From: Butyriboletus loyo
Lineage: Eukaryota > Basidiomycota > Agaricomycetes > Boletales > Boletaceae
Length of the DNA stretch: 64,000 nucleotides
NCBI GenBank assembly: GCA_038093515.1
Contig: JBBPSI010000047.1
Location: 62,001-126,000 of the forward strand
Direction: 5' to 3'
A program made the position numbers and the translations under genes. Positions 35,022-46,834 of the stretch are shown here, piece after piece (the first letter of the stretch is position 1; each line of letters begins with the position of its first letter). Below the pieces are notes generated by a model. It did not search any database, was not told the DNA's origin, and was given only the letters and a program-made list of their open reading frames with translations.

Positions 35022-36845
35022 TTAATGTGGGCCAGAAAAAGCGGATCCAGCATTGGACGATGGGTGCGGTTGGCTTTCGCCATAGTAGTTGTGCGTGTGT
35101 TGTTCCGTGGAGTGTACCGGTAGCCTTTCAGATCCCTGTGTCGGGCTCGGGAGGAAACTGGGAGACAACGATGATTGGTGGTGATGATGCGACGAATACA
35201 ACGACTGCCCATGGTGATGATGGCCGCCTAAACTGTGCGATCCAAACGGGCTTGCGGAAAGGGACGGGGGAGCGGACATCGGAACTCCGGATGGAATGTA
35301 GTGCCCAGCCTGACTACCGTTCCCAGAGTGGTGTCCTTGCCCTGGGACATACGCCATCGAATGCCTCGATTGGGGAACGTCCAGGCCACTTGATCCACCG
35401 TGGTATTGGTGTGATGAGCGCTGTGGCATTCCGACAAGATGCCGGTTTGACCCTACATAATCGGCCGACGGTGAGGGCGCGTGGTTCTGGTTGGACGACG
35501 GAATTGACTGAAGCGACATGGGGTGATACAACTGTAACGATTCCGCAGGAATCGAGGTGCGGCGGGACACGGGCTCCAGCATTGCGTTGGTCGCAGGCGT
35601 GGTCCGCGTTGCTGAGGGATACGGTGCCGATGTGGTAGGACCCGATGCTGCTCTATGGGCGGGTGCCAAGATCCTGCGCCGTGCCTGTGGAGTCCTGTGA
35701 GCCAAGAGCGAAATATAGAGTGATGGGTGCCTTACGTTGATCATCCAATTGGAGACCTGGCTCATGCTCAAACCAGTGGCATGGCACAGTTGCTTTTTCT
35801 CCTCTTCGCTGGGGTACGGATGGTCGGAATGACGATGCAACCACGCTTTAAGATAGTCCGTCGTCTCTTTGGGGAGCTTTCCGCGTTTTTTAGCAGGGCG
35901 ATCGACCAGAGTGGAGGAAGGAACGGTCTGTGGGGGCCGAGACGGAGGCGATGGTGGCGGAGGCACAGCCGTAGGCGGGGGCGGCTGAGACGGAGAGAGG
36001 GGACTCGAGGTTGAATTGTAGGAAGGGTTGGTGGGAGGCAATACGAAATCCTGATTAGGAAAGGACCAATCTTCGGACTTGTGAGTGCCAGGAGGGTAGG
36101 GTCTTCGATCTTGCTGACCCGAGAGGCGGCTCGCGTTTGGGAACATCTGCTGTTGACCGATGGGCGCGCCGAAAGAAGAGTGGCGCAAGCCATCTTCGTA
36201 TTTCAGCGGCGCATTGAGGGAGAGGTGACTGGATGTGGAGCTCGGGCGTGCGATCGTGGAAGGCGAACCGGACCAGTCATCGGACTCGACGTAGGGTCCT
36301 TGTTGGCGCAAATCAGGGGTGAGGGGAGAGGCGAAAGAAGACATCTGGGATGTGGAAGCGGGTGCGCTCGGAAGCGAAGATTGGGAATAGGCGGAGGGTT
36401 CTGAGTAATTATAATTAAGACGTGGTTGGGGTTTGTCTGCAGAGTGGTCTTGGGTATCGACGGAGGACGGGAAATGGTATGTAGGAGGATTCGATTGATT
36501 AACGGGTGCGTGGGATCTCCGAGTGACGGGCTGGGGATATGGAGAGGACCTGTAGCGGGTATTCGATGCGGAATCGGAGGCGATGCTCGGGAGAGAAGCG
36601 CGACGGATATCGTTGCGGAAGGGATCCTCAAAGGTGGTGAAGATGGAGGGGAGTTGGACCTTTGAGGTATTATCTAGGGCGGGATCAGCGAGCTGCCTGT
36701 CGTCGAAATTCCAGGTTTGGGCGTCGTCAGAGCGAGGCCTGTTGTCCGGCTGCGGGGAGGTGGAGGGAGACAAGGGCTTTTTGTCTTGTAGAGAGGGGAT
36801 GCTACTTGTGTCGGTGTCTGGGGCGGAGGCGGTGGAGGTGGACAT
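35022..36845 (-). CDS. TALE-class homeodomain transcription factor
   Basis: About 590 residues after removing one 51-nt intron. ATG at 36845 starts MSTSTASAPDTDTSSIPSLQ. The N-terminal half is Ser/Pro-rich and disordered. A polyproline stretch (PPPPTAVPPPPSPPSRPP) comes just before the homeodomain. KKRGKLPKETTDYLKAWLHR, HSDHPYPSEEEKKQLCHATG and LSMSQVSNWMIN follow, the last spliced to ARRRILAPA. The Tyr between two prolines (PYP) and Ile before the invariant Asn mark the three-residue-extended TALE (KN) class. The C-terminal part is rich in Ser, His and Gly (GGHHHHGQSLYSSHHHHQSS). It should bind DNA in the nucleus. Family members in mushrooms include fruiting-body regulators, but I cannot assign an orthologue. 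No partner HD2 gene is next to it, so a mating-type locus is unlikely. Confidence 0.88.
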   Translation of the reverse strand: MSTSTASAPDTDTSSIPSLQDKKPLSPSTSPQPDNRPRSDDAQTWNFDDRQLADPALDNTSKVQLPSIFTTFEDPFRNDIRRASLPSIASDSASNTRYRSSPYPQPVTRRSHAPVNQSNPPTYHFPSSVDTQDHSADKPQPRLNYNYSEPSAYSQSSLPSAPASTSQMSSFASPLTPDLRQQGPYVESDDWSGSPSTIARPSSTSSHLSLNAPLKYEDGLRHSSFGAPIGQQQMFPNASRLSGQQDRRPYPPGTHKSEDWSFPNQDFVLPPTNPSYNSTSSPLSPSQPPPPTAVPPPPSPPSRPPQTVPSSTLVDRPAKKRGKLPKETTDYLKAWLHRHSDHPYPSEEEKKQLCHATGLSMSQVSNWMINVRHPSLYISLLAHRTPQARRRILAPAHRAASGPTTSAPYPSATRTTPATNAMLEPVSRRTSIPAESLQLYHPMSLQSIPSSNQNHAPSPSADYVGSNRHLVGMPQRSSHQYHGGSSGLDVPQSRHSMAYVPGQGHHSGNGSQAGHYIPSGVPMSAPPSLSASPFGSHSLGGHHHHGQSLYSSHHHHQSSLSPSFLPSPTQGSERLPVHSTEQHTHNYYGESQPHPSSNAGSAFSGPH

Positions 36846-38187
36846 TCGTCGTTGGGAGAGGTCAAGGTCGGGCTCGGGACTGCAATGAGACAGTTACCAA
36901 ATAGGAAAGAGAGAAAGAGGAGGACAAAAAGAAAAAGAAAAAGAAGAAAGAATGGGCCGGAGTGGGGTGGATGGGGAGAGTGACCCACCAGATGACCGGT
37001 GAGCTGTGCTGTGACAGGTCGTCGGCGAATGGGATGTCGTTTTTGGGATCAGCGCTGAGGGGGGTCAAGATAAATGAATCAGCGGAGTCGGAGAGGAAGG
37101 GAAGGAGAGAAGAGAGAGGAAGAGAGCGCGTGACAGGTCGATCATGCTAGATCATGACATATGACACGCGCTTACGAAGCTGGATGGAGACACGTACAGA
37201 GCGAGTTGGAGGTGGGTGATGTTGTAGGACGAGACGGGGAGGTGGAGGGGCGAGTTCTGCTCGATCATGAGCGCGGGCAGGGTGGAGTGGGGGAGGAGGA
37301 GATGGCAGAGAAGGACGGGTCTTTAAGAGCAGTTGGGACTCGCGCGGGGAGGGGAGACGCAACTGGCATGACTTGAATCGTTTGGGTGCTATGAAATACG
37401 ATCGCTGTGCAAGGCACTCAAAAGTAATTAGCCCTGGGAAGCTTAACGTTTGCCGGCAACGTCCCGTCGCTTTTTCATCTCACCATGTGCGAGACAATCC
37501 CGCGAGGCCTTTTCGGTAGCGAATAACGTCCGTTGTCCCCATTCCAATCCCGGACAGCCTTAGGACCTTCTCCTCAGCCAACGTCGAAGCGAGCTCGTGT
37601 CAAATCAATCACCCACTACCCTTCCACGCTCGCTCGGCCCCGTCCGCGACACGACACGACGCGACACTCGCTCCCCTCGCCAGCGTTTCACTCTCCTCCC
37701 GCCTCTTCACACGCAACACCCGCCTTCGCGTCGGCCTGCGTCCTCTCGGCACGTCCTTGTGTCCATCGCAACCGGGATCATCATATCACAACAGGGCACG
37801 TCCCATAACGAAATGCTGCCCACAAATGGACATATGAGCATAACCCTCGCCAGCAGCCTCGAGGACACCGTTTCAGATGGCGTCTCTTTTCAATTTTGCC
37901 CGGCCCAGGTACATTCACGCACGCGCGGAGCTCCAATTCTTCGCCTCGGCCGCTCGATTTGGGCTCTGAATCTCACACAGCCCCCCACCACTTCTCCGAT
38001 TGGCCGGCATCCATCAAATGAGTGCCACTCCCGTAACCCCCCGTCATCGATCCCATCCCTCTGGATCTAGTCACCCCCCCTCTCCCTCAAAAATAATATT
38101 AATTTTACATTCAATATCAAATTATCGTATCCGGTCAGATCTCTAACAAAAAAAAAAGCATTACCAAATCGTCTAAATCACATCAAG
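36846..38187. other. Intergenic region upstream of the homeodomain gene
   Basis: About 1.3 kb between the start of the homeodomain gene and the end of the Cdc11/Nud1 gene. Purine-rich tracts (36900-36960 and 37080-37130, GAGAGGAAGGGAAGGAGAG type) are read as C/T-rich on the coding strand, a common feature of fungal promoters and 5' leaders. The plus-strand frames at 37533-38070 are low-complexity and not recognised. Confidence 0.45.
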
Positions 38188-41100
38188 TCATGTGGGCAGG
38201 CATAATCTGTCACCATCCTCTCCCATATCGGACTCCCCTCCCGCTCTCCTCCCCTTAATCTTCCCCTTTCCCATGATCCCCTGCAGTAGCTGATTAGCCT
38301 TCGCCCGTTCCTTCTCCGATACCTCCACCCCGTCTAACATCCGGATCCGTGGGCACGCTCGCATAACAAGCCCCCGGTACGCTAGGCGGCCGACGTACAC
38401 ATCGTCCGGCAGGTCCCGACGAAACTTGGCGTCTAGCTCTTGCCACACCTTCTCACCCTTGCACCGCCCCCCGCTCTCCGATGGCTGCAATGCTCCAGGC
38501 ACATCCCGCACCAGAAGCGGTAGATACCACCCGAGCGTACTCGGGTTCATCCTGTCAACACATCGGTCAGTTTCGGGTCGTCAACAGAAAAGCGAGGATA
38601 AACAAGGAAGACCTCCAGCCGCGATAGTGAATGCCGAAACACCGATGGCGTCCTCACCTCAAGTCGAGCATTTCCACATCGGGCATCCGCTGAAGAACAC
38701 GGATCAGCGGTTTCGTTCCCTTTAAGCGAGATCCAATCATCGTTAGCTTCTTTAGTCTCGCCAGACCGTCTAAGGCAATCACGTCCTCCAGGAAGTTATA
38801 GTTGAGGTTCAGCACCCGAAGGTTGGGAGTCAGCTGCGCCAGCTCGCGCGGAAGAGCGGTCAGCCGACACGCCGCCACCTCCAGATAGACGAGATTGTAA
38901 CACGCCTCCTCGATAAAATTTGTTTTAAGTTTGTTGCCTAGTGAACGAAGATACGCGTTCATTCTCAAAGCTCCACTCCACAGCTCTTCTAGAAGCACCA
39001 CACATACCTGAGAGATAAAGCCGTTTCACATCCCGGAATTGGCGAGTCGAGAGATGACTGCAAATCACCACCATCATGCATCATCCCCATCAATCAGGCA
39101 CCCATAATGAAAGATCCCGTCACGTCACGTTACCACTCAGGCGACTGAGCCACTCACAAATCGCGACAGCTCTGGTTTCGCATAGAAAGGTTTTCCAGCT
39201 TCACCAGGCGTTCCCCTTTTAGCAGCCCTGCCAGCGAATTATTGTCCAGGTAGAGCGTCCGCAGGTTGGTAAAGTGCCCCACATGGAGGCTGTGCAGCCG
39301 GTTGTTACTAGCGCGTAAAATGCGCAACCTCGTCATACAACCACCGGCATCGAGATCATCTAATAAATTGCCATCTTCGAGTTGTCAAGCATATCAGTCA
39401 GGTACACGTGACAGCCACAATCAACCTACCGAGATTCAAAACCGTAAGCGCAGGGAGGCTTGATGCCAACGAAGCAATCTTGGCGAGGCGATTTTGACTC
39501 ACGTCCAACATCTCTAGCCGTGGCCTACAGGAGCGTGCCATGTCATCGTCACGCGGCAAACGGAAAATGGAAAACGGAAAAAGACGAAACGCCCTACCAT
39601 CGGAATAAACTGAAGTCAACCTCCTGAATCAGGTTACCCTGCACGCTTAGTTTAGTGAGCGCTTCCAGCTTTTGCAATCCGTCCAAGCTTGTGATCCGAT
39701 TGCCATCGGCTTTGAGCTCTCTCAAGTGTCGGAGACACTGCAATTCTGGTTGACGCCAATCAACATTGACCATCAACTTCGCGAATAACACAGTGCATCT
39801 CAGTCACTTACGATTTATTGAGTCGACATCATTGTTGCTGATGTCAAGGTTCTCGAGATTCTGAAGGTGACTAAATGATGTGACGCCTGTCAAGCTTCAA
39901 AGTCGTTCAGGATGTGAACGTCACCTTCAGCGATCCAGACGGACGTACATATTGGATGCGACAGAAAGTGTCCGCAGAGATGTAGGGATTCCGCTCAACC
40001 ACGACAGCTGGTTGCAGTTTCTGCCAATTTCATGTCAGTCCAAGATACCTCCTTATTGCACGCAACGTGTATGTACCACGCACAATGTCAGCGAGTCAAG
40101 TTTTGGAAAAAACTCCTTGAGCCTTGCGACGCTGTCCAGCGACTTCTTTGACAAATCGATGCTGCTCAAGTCTTCCCAATGTGGCTCATAGGGTTGCACG
40201 TCAGTGATCACCTGTACGAGTTTGTCGCGCGCAACTCCAAAAGAACACTCTGTAAGGAAAGTCGCATTCCTTCGATCTTGATCGGAGAAGTTGCTCCTCC
40301 TGGACATTGAGGATACGCGTCGGGAAGATCCACTTGAGTCCACGACCGCCATCTGGCTGCTCGGCCGTCGATTGCCCACGAGTTGCAAATCTTCGACGTC
40401 GTGGATTGGAGTCGACGATCTCGTCGGTGACTCCTCAGACTCGACTGGTCACAGAATTCAGCACCAACCCTGGCAAACGAACGTGAACCTTACTCGTATT
40501 TTCAAGATCTTGCATCATCTCGGTGATCCGTTTGGATCTCGCTGAAGGAGTATAAACAGAGGTCTGAGTGGGTTCAAAAGAGGAGACGCTCGTCCCGAGA
40601 TCGTCGTCACTCTCGTGCGGCTTCACAGTGAGCCCCCTGATAGGACCATCACGTCTACCATCCGAGAAACTGACGGATCTCCGGTGTCCCAATCTCTTAG
40701 CAGGCATGCGGGACTTGTCTCGGTTTGGGTCCTTCATCGCTGATACAGGCGTTGTGCTCGTGCTCTTGAGCGCCGACTTGGGTGGCATCGGTGTCGTAAC
40801 CGCAGACACCCTGCGAGGGGCTACTGGTGTCACTTCGACGGGTGCGACGGGCTGTTGGTCAGGAGAGTCGTTGGACAGATCGTCTTCCGAGTCGAACACC
40901 AATGGCGCGGGACGGCTTTCGGTGTCGGGCCTTGCACCGTCATCTTCTTCGGAATCAGACACGCTGGTATCGTCTCCTGTGTCATCTTCCTCTGAAGGGA
41001 CGATTCGATCCAAAGCGACAGATGGACCATCGAACATGAACGAGGTCAATTCCTCCTGTTCGTTGGCATCCTCTTCCTCTCCCTTCTCCATCCGGGTCGC

Positions 41101-43338
41101 GTCCTGCTCAAAGTGCGCTTCTTCTTCCACCTCTTCCGCCTCCTGCGCTAGCATCGAAGCCTCCTTTGCAACAACCCCGTTCACGGTTGTGCCTCCTGAG
41201 TCATCCTCACGCAAGCTCTCGATATCCCTGAACGGGTCCTCACTCTCGGCATCCGTCACAGATATGTGATCTCTCATATCATCGCCGTCGGATGATGCCC
41301 GTGTAGAAGTTCTCAACCACTTCATAAGTTCCTTGTCGTATACCATCTTCCCAACGCGCTGTGGAAGTGACGGAACATCAGATGGGGTTATGTGCGTGAT
41401 ATGAACAGGCCCTGCATGCTTCACAAATGAGGGTGCACTGCCCTCGGTAATAGTCGTCCCGGAAGCTGTGCTTGATGATATGAACCTGTTAAGATCCTGA
41501 TTGTTGCCTGAACGGACCGATGAAGACGGATATGAGGCAGGTAGTTGTGTCGGGGGTTGAGGGAACGCCTCGACGATAGTCGATGATGTGACTCTGATAC
41601 GCGGAACGTTGGAATTTGGCGCCGGGTTGGTGTGGGTAATGACAGAATGCGTCTCTGTTTGCCACGGCGCTTCAATTGACATGTTGGACATATCGAGAAC
41701 GAGGCTGCGCTCCCGATCATCGGAGATGGAGCGGGAGAATTTGCGTGGACTGGGGTGATGTCGTGATGTGGAGAAGGAGCGGCGAGGAGACCCTGTCTTG
41801 GGCGACTTCCGTCGGTTTCGTTCGTGGCCCCCATTTGACCAGATGCTTTGTTGTGATTTCTCGAGCACGGATGCGGACATGTCGGCTCGCTGATCCTCCG
41901 CATAGGTATAACGAGAAAGCTCCGTATCTCCGGAAAACAGACGCTTCGAACCCTTCATGTCATTCTTGATTTGTTGCATGAGGTTTGCTGCCTGTACGCG
42001 AATAGCAAGGGAGGAATGACCACTTGGCGCAGCAGTGGACGACCCTGTGACAGATCCGCTCCTCTCGCTGATGACCGGCATAAGGGTGGCTCGATTGTCT
42101 AGCATCTAAAGTTGGAATGTATTGCATGCAAGAGGAATAGACACACCATTCGAAGGGACCCGCGCTGATGTTTTCAGCAGGGAATTGTCTGTAACAGGAG
42201 TATGCGTCGTCACATTGGTGGAAATGGTTGAGAAATTGCGAGCTTGCTTGATCTGTTGCATCAGCGAACGCGACTCGCCGACGTAATCCACTCGGGGTGT
42301 CTTTGGACGCGATACAACAGCTCCTGCACCAGCACCCTCACCATAAAAGCCAGATGGGGGACTAAGCTTGATGCGTTTGACGCTACGTATGGGAGTGTCA
42401 TCTAAGACAGGGGATTGCTGTGGCTTGAAGAGAACGCGTTGAACGGGACTAGGTGGCGAGCCATTTCCCTCTGCACTTCCTCCAGACGGCGTATTGACCG
42501 CAATAGAGTCTACCATTGCCGAGAGGTGATCATGTGTGAACGTGTCGTACTGAAGTTGGAACAGGCGAAGCCTTGGATCTGTCATTGGCGGATTAGCAGC
42601 ACTGTATACATTCCCGGGGCTACTTTCCGCCTGCGGAAACCTCTGACGCAGGACAGAGAAGGTGAACGGGGCCTCCAGAGTGGGCCTTTGTGTCCCAAGC
42701 GCAGATGAAGGAGGGGCGAGAAGATCTGTGGAGGAGGTCGGCTTGAGCGCACCACGATCAACTGTATTTCCGCGAGCACTCGTATCCGAGTCGGACCGGC
42801 TATCATTTGGGGTGAACGCCTGCGACAGGCGAGAGGGGATCGTTGGAGCAGCAGTGAGCACCAAAGCAAGCGGTTTCTGAGGAGGCGGCGAAGGTGGCTC
42901 GAACATCTTCTCCAGAGCCAAAGGACTGAAGAAGTCCTTGACGCCGCCCTTCTTGATCTGTCGGCCAGGCGTCTTTGGAAGTAACGCAGCGACGGGCATG
43001 TCTTCTCTGATCAAGAATGTACCAGCCATATTTGAACTCGTCTCCTGCTCGTGATCCACACTCGGCGTCTGTAAGAAACCGGGGAGTGGTGTGGTGAGGG
43101 AGACGGACTGTGTGCCGAGCGATGCATCGTCTTCGTCGACCCATTCTTCGTCGAGATCGTCGGTCTGCCACGCCGGACGGTCGTTCAAGGACATTGTCGG
43201 TTCCGTTCTCAGAGACCGTTTTCGCTGACCGTACACGGTGCTGGTCAGTCGGGCCGTTAAGTCGTCGAGTCTTTCAAGTTTGAACCGAGTCGGCGCGACG
43301 ATGTGTGATCCACGTGACCGCGCACGTTGTTGGTCCAC
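38188..43338 (-). CDS. Septation/mitotic exit network scaffold Cdc11/Nud1 (leucine-rich repeat)
   Basis: Long gene of about 1,400 residues. Exon 1 (43338-42145) and exon 2 (42105-40435), joined across a short intron, encode a Ser/Thr/Pro-rich, largely disordered N-terminal two thirds. It contains AWQTDDLDEEWVDEDDAS early, and HITPSDVPSLPQRVGKMVYD with KELMKWLRTS, the short block typical of Cdc11/Nud1 relatives. A motif LMQQIK occurs twice (SRSLMQQIKQAR and ANLMQQIKNDMKGS). The C-terminal exons (40388-38188) are leucine-rich repeats, for example LDVSQNRLAKIASLASSLPA, LRELKADGNRITSLDGLQ and LRVLNLNYNFLEDVIALDGL. They close with a cap ending at 38188. The family anchors the septation initiation or mitotic exit kinases at spindle pole bodies. 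Several LRR exons are very short, and their joins are approximate. Confidence 0.85.
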
Positions 43339-44514
43339 GTTTGCATTTGTTTAGCTCACTGTCGATCCTTCCTCATTCGTCCGCCACATTCATGCAAGGT
43401 GGGAGGTCCACGTTCCACCGCTACTCGAGTCCGCACTTTATCGGTGGAGGGCTCGAGCGACGAGCTCTGCTTTCCATGCCGGTATGTAGCATCACCCAAG
43501 TCCAAGCGTATGCGTAGCGAACGACCCTGTGATGCATTCTTATGTTTTGTTTCAGGTGTACCCGATTACGCCTGCAGCGCAGTACGGAGTTGGCGTGCTC
43601 TAGAACAGCGAACGTACGTACTGACTGGCGCCAACACTCGACCAAACACCGCCGTAAGGCGCTCACTCGGTTCGTGGTCGTGATCAAACATATCAGGAGC
43701 GATCCTCGCACTTGCCGTACACCGGTTCATATGCGACTGGAAAAGATGTAATTGATGATTTGACATCTTCAAACTACCAGATCAAGGATAGTACCGCCCG
43801 CGGAGACCCTGGCGTTCGAGCATGATGTTATGCGTGACTCAAACTGGGAAAGGCTCTGCTCGCATGATGTTCAAGAGAATGCTGAACGAAGTTGTCAGCC
43901 TGTCACTCAGAGGGCTAGTATATATCACTCGGACTTGTCGTCACCTTTACCCATGCCCTTACCGAATCAGGCCCTACAGAGGTCACCGTTCGAGCATGAC
44001 CTTTCAAGTCTGATCGATCCCGCGATGCTCACAAACGTGTCAGAGAAAGCACTAAACTGCTATGGGTCCGAGCGGTGCCGCGATCGCGGTACCACCACCT
44101 ATTATAATTATGCCACTGATTCGTGCTTCTGACTTGGCTGTCGGTTCTTGGTTTCCGAGCCGCATCACAATGAACCTTTCAGCTGATGACACGATGAGCG
44201 GACCCATCCAGACTGATGATCTTTGTTACGTTCGACGAATCCGTGAGGATGCTCACTCTATTGCTACTTTTGGTGTCTCCTTGACTTGCTCCGAATGGAC
44301 CGAAGAGTAGGTTTGGGTAAATTGCTCAAAGTGTCACTCTCAAGTTTGCTTCCGCTCTAACGTGCACACACATACACTGTGCAACTGCCACTGCGGACAG
44401 CTACAAGACAGCTTTAGACTTGACCGTCGCCTGTCCAACATACATAGATCGGGCATTGATATCGCGATACATGTACGCCGGGTCCGCCAACTCAAAGTCA
44501 ACGAACTGTCGCTG
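43339..44514. other. Intergenic region, no gene seen
   Basis: About 1.2 kb. It includes the promoter of the Cdc11/Nud1 gene on its left and the 3' side of the methyltransferase gene on its right. Open frames of up to 118 codons occur but lack any recognisable motif or clear splice pattern. Confidence 0.45.
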
Positions 44515-45502
44515 TCAAGCAACAAGCGTTGCCGCGAAGCGCAATCGAACATACATCAACGACCAATTACCCGTCTGATCTTTGCAATCGACCCCGCACA
44601 TTTGCTCAACTTCGTCCATGATTGCCTCAGCATCCAGATCGTTGACCATTTTCAAAAATGTCCCCCGTGCAAAGAGCTGAAGCCACCCGCGAAGACCACC
44701 ATCACCGAGCGGTGTCAACCTTGGCACCAAGGACACTATATCGACTCGAAAACCAGCGTTTTGTAGCAGCTGCGAGTGACCGGTCTGGTTATGTGTCAAT
44801 TTATCAAGTCTTTGTTAACTCACCGTTTGGTATTCTTCGACGGTCGGGAAATACCAGGGGTCCATTTCCTTTGGATCGAGCCCACGTTTCCTCACCGCGT
44901 GGTATAACGCGGTCCTGACACCTGCAATTTCCTGAATATTCTATTTGACACGAAACGGCCAGACAATCCCCACCGACGCAGTTCGTAAATCCCCCCATCT
45001 CGCAAACGAATCGGGCCCCAGGCTTGAGAACTCGTCTGAGGCCCTCAAGAACTCCCGCGGGATTGCGTTTGCACCAATGCAGTGCAGCGTTACTGAATGC
45101 TGCATCGAACGGCCTCCCTAACGATGATGAAAGCGGTAATTCAAGGTCCTGAACATCACAGACAAAGGTACTCTTGACCCCATTCCTTGTCGCTTTCGAT
45201 ACCTATACAAAACATGTCCATCGCGGCAAGTGTCCCAATACAACGGAATGACTGACCATATCTTCGTTGTAGTCTACGCCGAGCACGAAACCCTCCGCGC
45301 CTATTGCGTTCTGGATCTTGACTGTGAGCTCTCCACTTCCGCAACCGAGATCAATAATTCGGTCTCCAAGACCAGCGTTCAACCACGATAGAATGGGTCC
45401 CGTGTACTCGTCTGAAAAGACGAACGGTGCAGTCTTGACGTAGTTGTCTGCGCTATAGTCCCCTTGGACATTCCGTTGAGAGAAAGCGTTCACCATGTTC
45501 AT
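44515..45502 (-). CDS. Class I SAM-dependent methyltransferase (trans-aconitate methyltransferase-like)
   Basis: About 270 residues in four or so exons. ATG at 45502 starts MNMVNAFSQRNVQGDYSADN. Motif I is RIIDLGCGSGELTVKIQ, followed by GFVLGVDYNEDM. A splice leads to STFVCDVQDLELPL, then FDAAFSNAALHWCKRNPAGV and LRRVLKPGARFVCEMGGF, the post-motif strand. LLQNAGFRVDIVSLVPRLTP and GWLQLFARGTFLKMVNDLDA form the C-terminal cap. The stop is at 44515. The layout fits small-molecule methyltransferases of the trans-aconitate type, but the substrate cannot be read from sequence. A MITE-like inverted-repeat element sits about 40 bp upstream of the start, inside the likely promoter. Confidence 0.82.
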
Positions 45503-45542
45503 ACGAACTATGCGTAGAACATCCGGCGACTAATATACTTAG

Positions 45543-45676
45543 GGGGTTTCGGCGTTATTGCCCTCGGCCGACGGGATATTGCCCTACGACTCTACTAAGA
45601 GCAATATTGTCGCCGATGTTGTTGGTTCAATAGTAAAAGCGATTGCGTCGGCCGAGGACACGAAATCCGAAACCCC
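45543..45676. mobile_element. MITE-like element with 31-bp terminal inverted repeats
   Basis: Arms at 45543-45573 and 45646-45676 are inverted copies. The outer 10 bases (GGGGTTTCGG / CCGAAACCCC) and the inner 12 bases (CCTCGGCCGACG / CGTCGGCCGAGG) match perfectly, with a divergent 9-base middle. The 72-bp core has further partial symmetry (GATATTGC against GCAATATTG). There is no coding capacity. A target-site duplication is not clear. Size and structure suit a miniature DNA transposon; a large regulatory hairpin is the alternative. Confidence 0.6.
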
Positions 45677-46834
45677 GAGTAGGTTAGCGTTTGGTGAAAT
45701 CGTGACGACTGCCATAAGCTAGGCCTTCCAGCTCAAATTTGTCACAAGGCACCCGCAGGCACGCAGAGCTGTACTAGACAGATCTGGGTATAGAATTCAA
45801 CGTGATCAAGCACGTACAAGCCTTGTAATACGAAACATGAACTGTTAAATAATACAATGACAGCACATTCTCGGCGAGCCAAACGATGACGTCGGTGACC
45901 ATTCACCTGCTAAACCAAAATGCAGCCGCAGCCGACTTCCATGAATTGTTCGCGGGAATTTTCATCAAAGACCTCTGTCGGCCTGACGTTCACCACGAAG
46001 GGACATTAAACATGAGTTAGTCACCATGCTGCAAATGAGTTAGCAGTTGAATCTATCTGCTGATTTATGGGTAAACCCGACGCACCACCTGTCATGGAAA
46101 GTTTCAGGACGTCCAGGAGTCATTAGATGAATTGAGTATCGCTAGCTTCTCCGACGCTCTTCCAATCGTCTTGACAAATCCTATAATCGATCAAAACGCG
46201 GTGAAGCAGGCTTCGTTGGAAAGCTAGCGCTCGAATGCTTCATGTAAGTAGCTTTTTTGAAGCCTTTTGTTTGTAAAAACCTTGGTTGAACATGCGCTGT
46301 GGGCATGGAATATTGAGATATGGGCCTCCAGCCGAGTTCAAGCAACGAAAGAGCAAGCATGGAGCCGAGAACCCGGCATCATGCCTTATATTCTCGAGCC
46401 GTAGTTTCGGCAGGCGGAAGTGTGACGAGCACCGCGGCGAATACGAGCCGGCCGAGAGATTCGTCGACTTTCAAAAGACATTTTAATACCGGGGCGTCCT
46501 TGACCTCGCGTTCAATTCGAAGACACCAAGATCGCCACCAACCTACCGCTATTTGGCTTGTCTGGTTAAATGACTACTGACCAGGGTGTAGGAGATCCTC
46601 AGAACCTCGGGATTCGCGACGATCCAGTGACATTGATGCGGATTCAAGAAGAGTGGCGTATATGGATTCGGACCGCGCTGGTGGTAGTGGTGGTGAAAGG
46701 CGAGCAAAATGATGCCAATTACCCGATTATGTGATCCAACCAGCAGGCAGTTGTGGACAACAAATCACATTCTTTCCCTTTGCTACTACCAACTTCCACG
46801 ACGACGACGACAGCGAAGGACAAGATCCGACGTC
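45677..46834. other. Intergenic region, no gene seen
   Basis: About 1.15 kb upstream of IWR1. Short open frames only. The last 150 bases, C- and CT-rich, are the likely promoter and leader of IWR1. Confidence 0.45.

Noticed and set aside
34847..35638. 263-codon open frame on the plus strand
   Set aside because: Mostly antisense to the homeodomain gene coding exon; no recognisable motif, and the composition follows from the opposite strand.
35022..36845. Mating-type (HD) locus
   Set aside because: The homeodomain is TALE class as in HD1 mating proteins, but there is no divergent HD2 partner and no mitochondrial intermediate peptidase gene nearby. The large His/Ser-rich tail is also atypical.
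40568..41269. 233-codon Ser-rich open frame on the plus strand
   Set aside because: Antisense to the Cdc11/Nud1 exon 2, whose acidic Asp/Glu-rich codons read as Ser-rich on the other strand.
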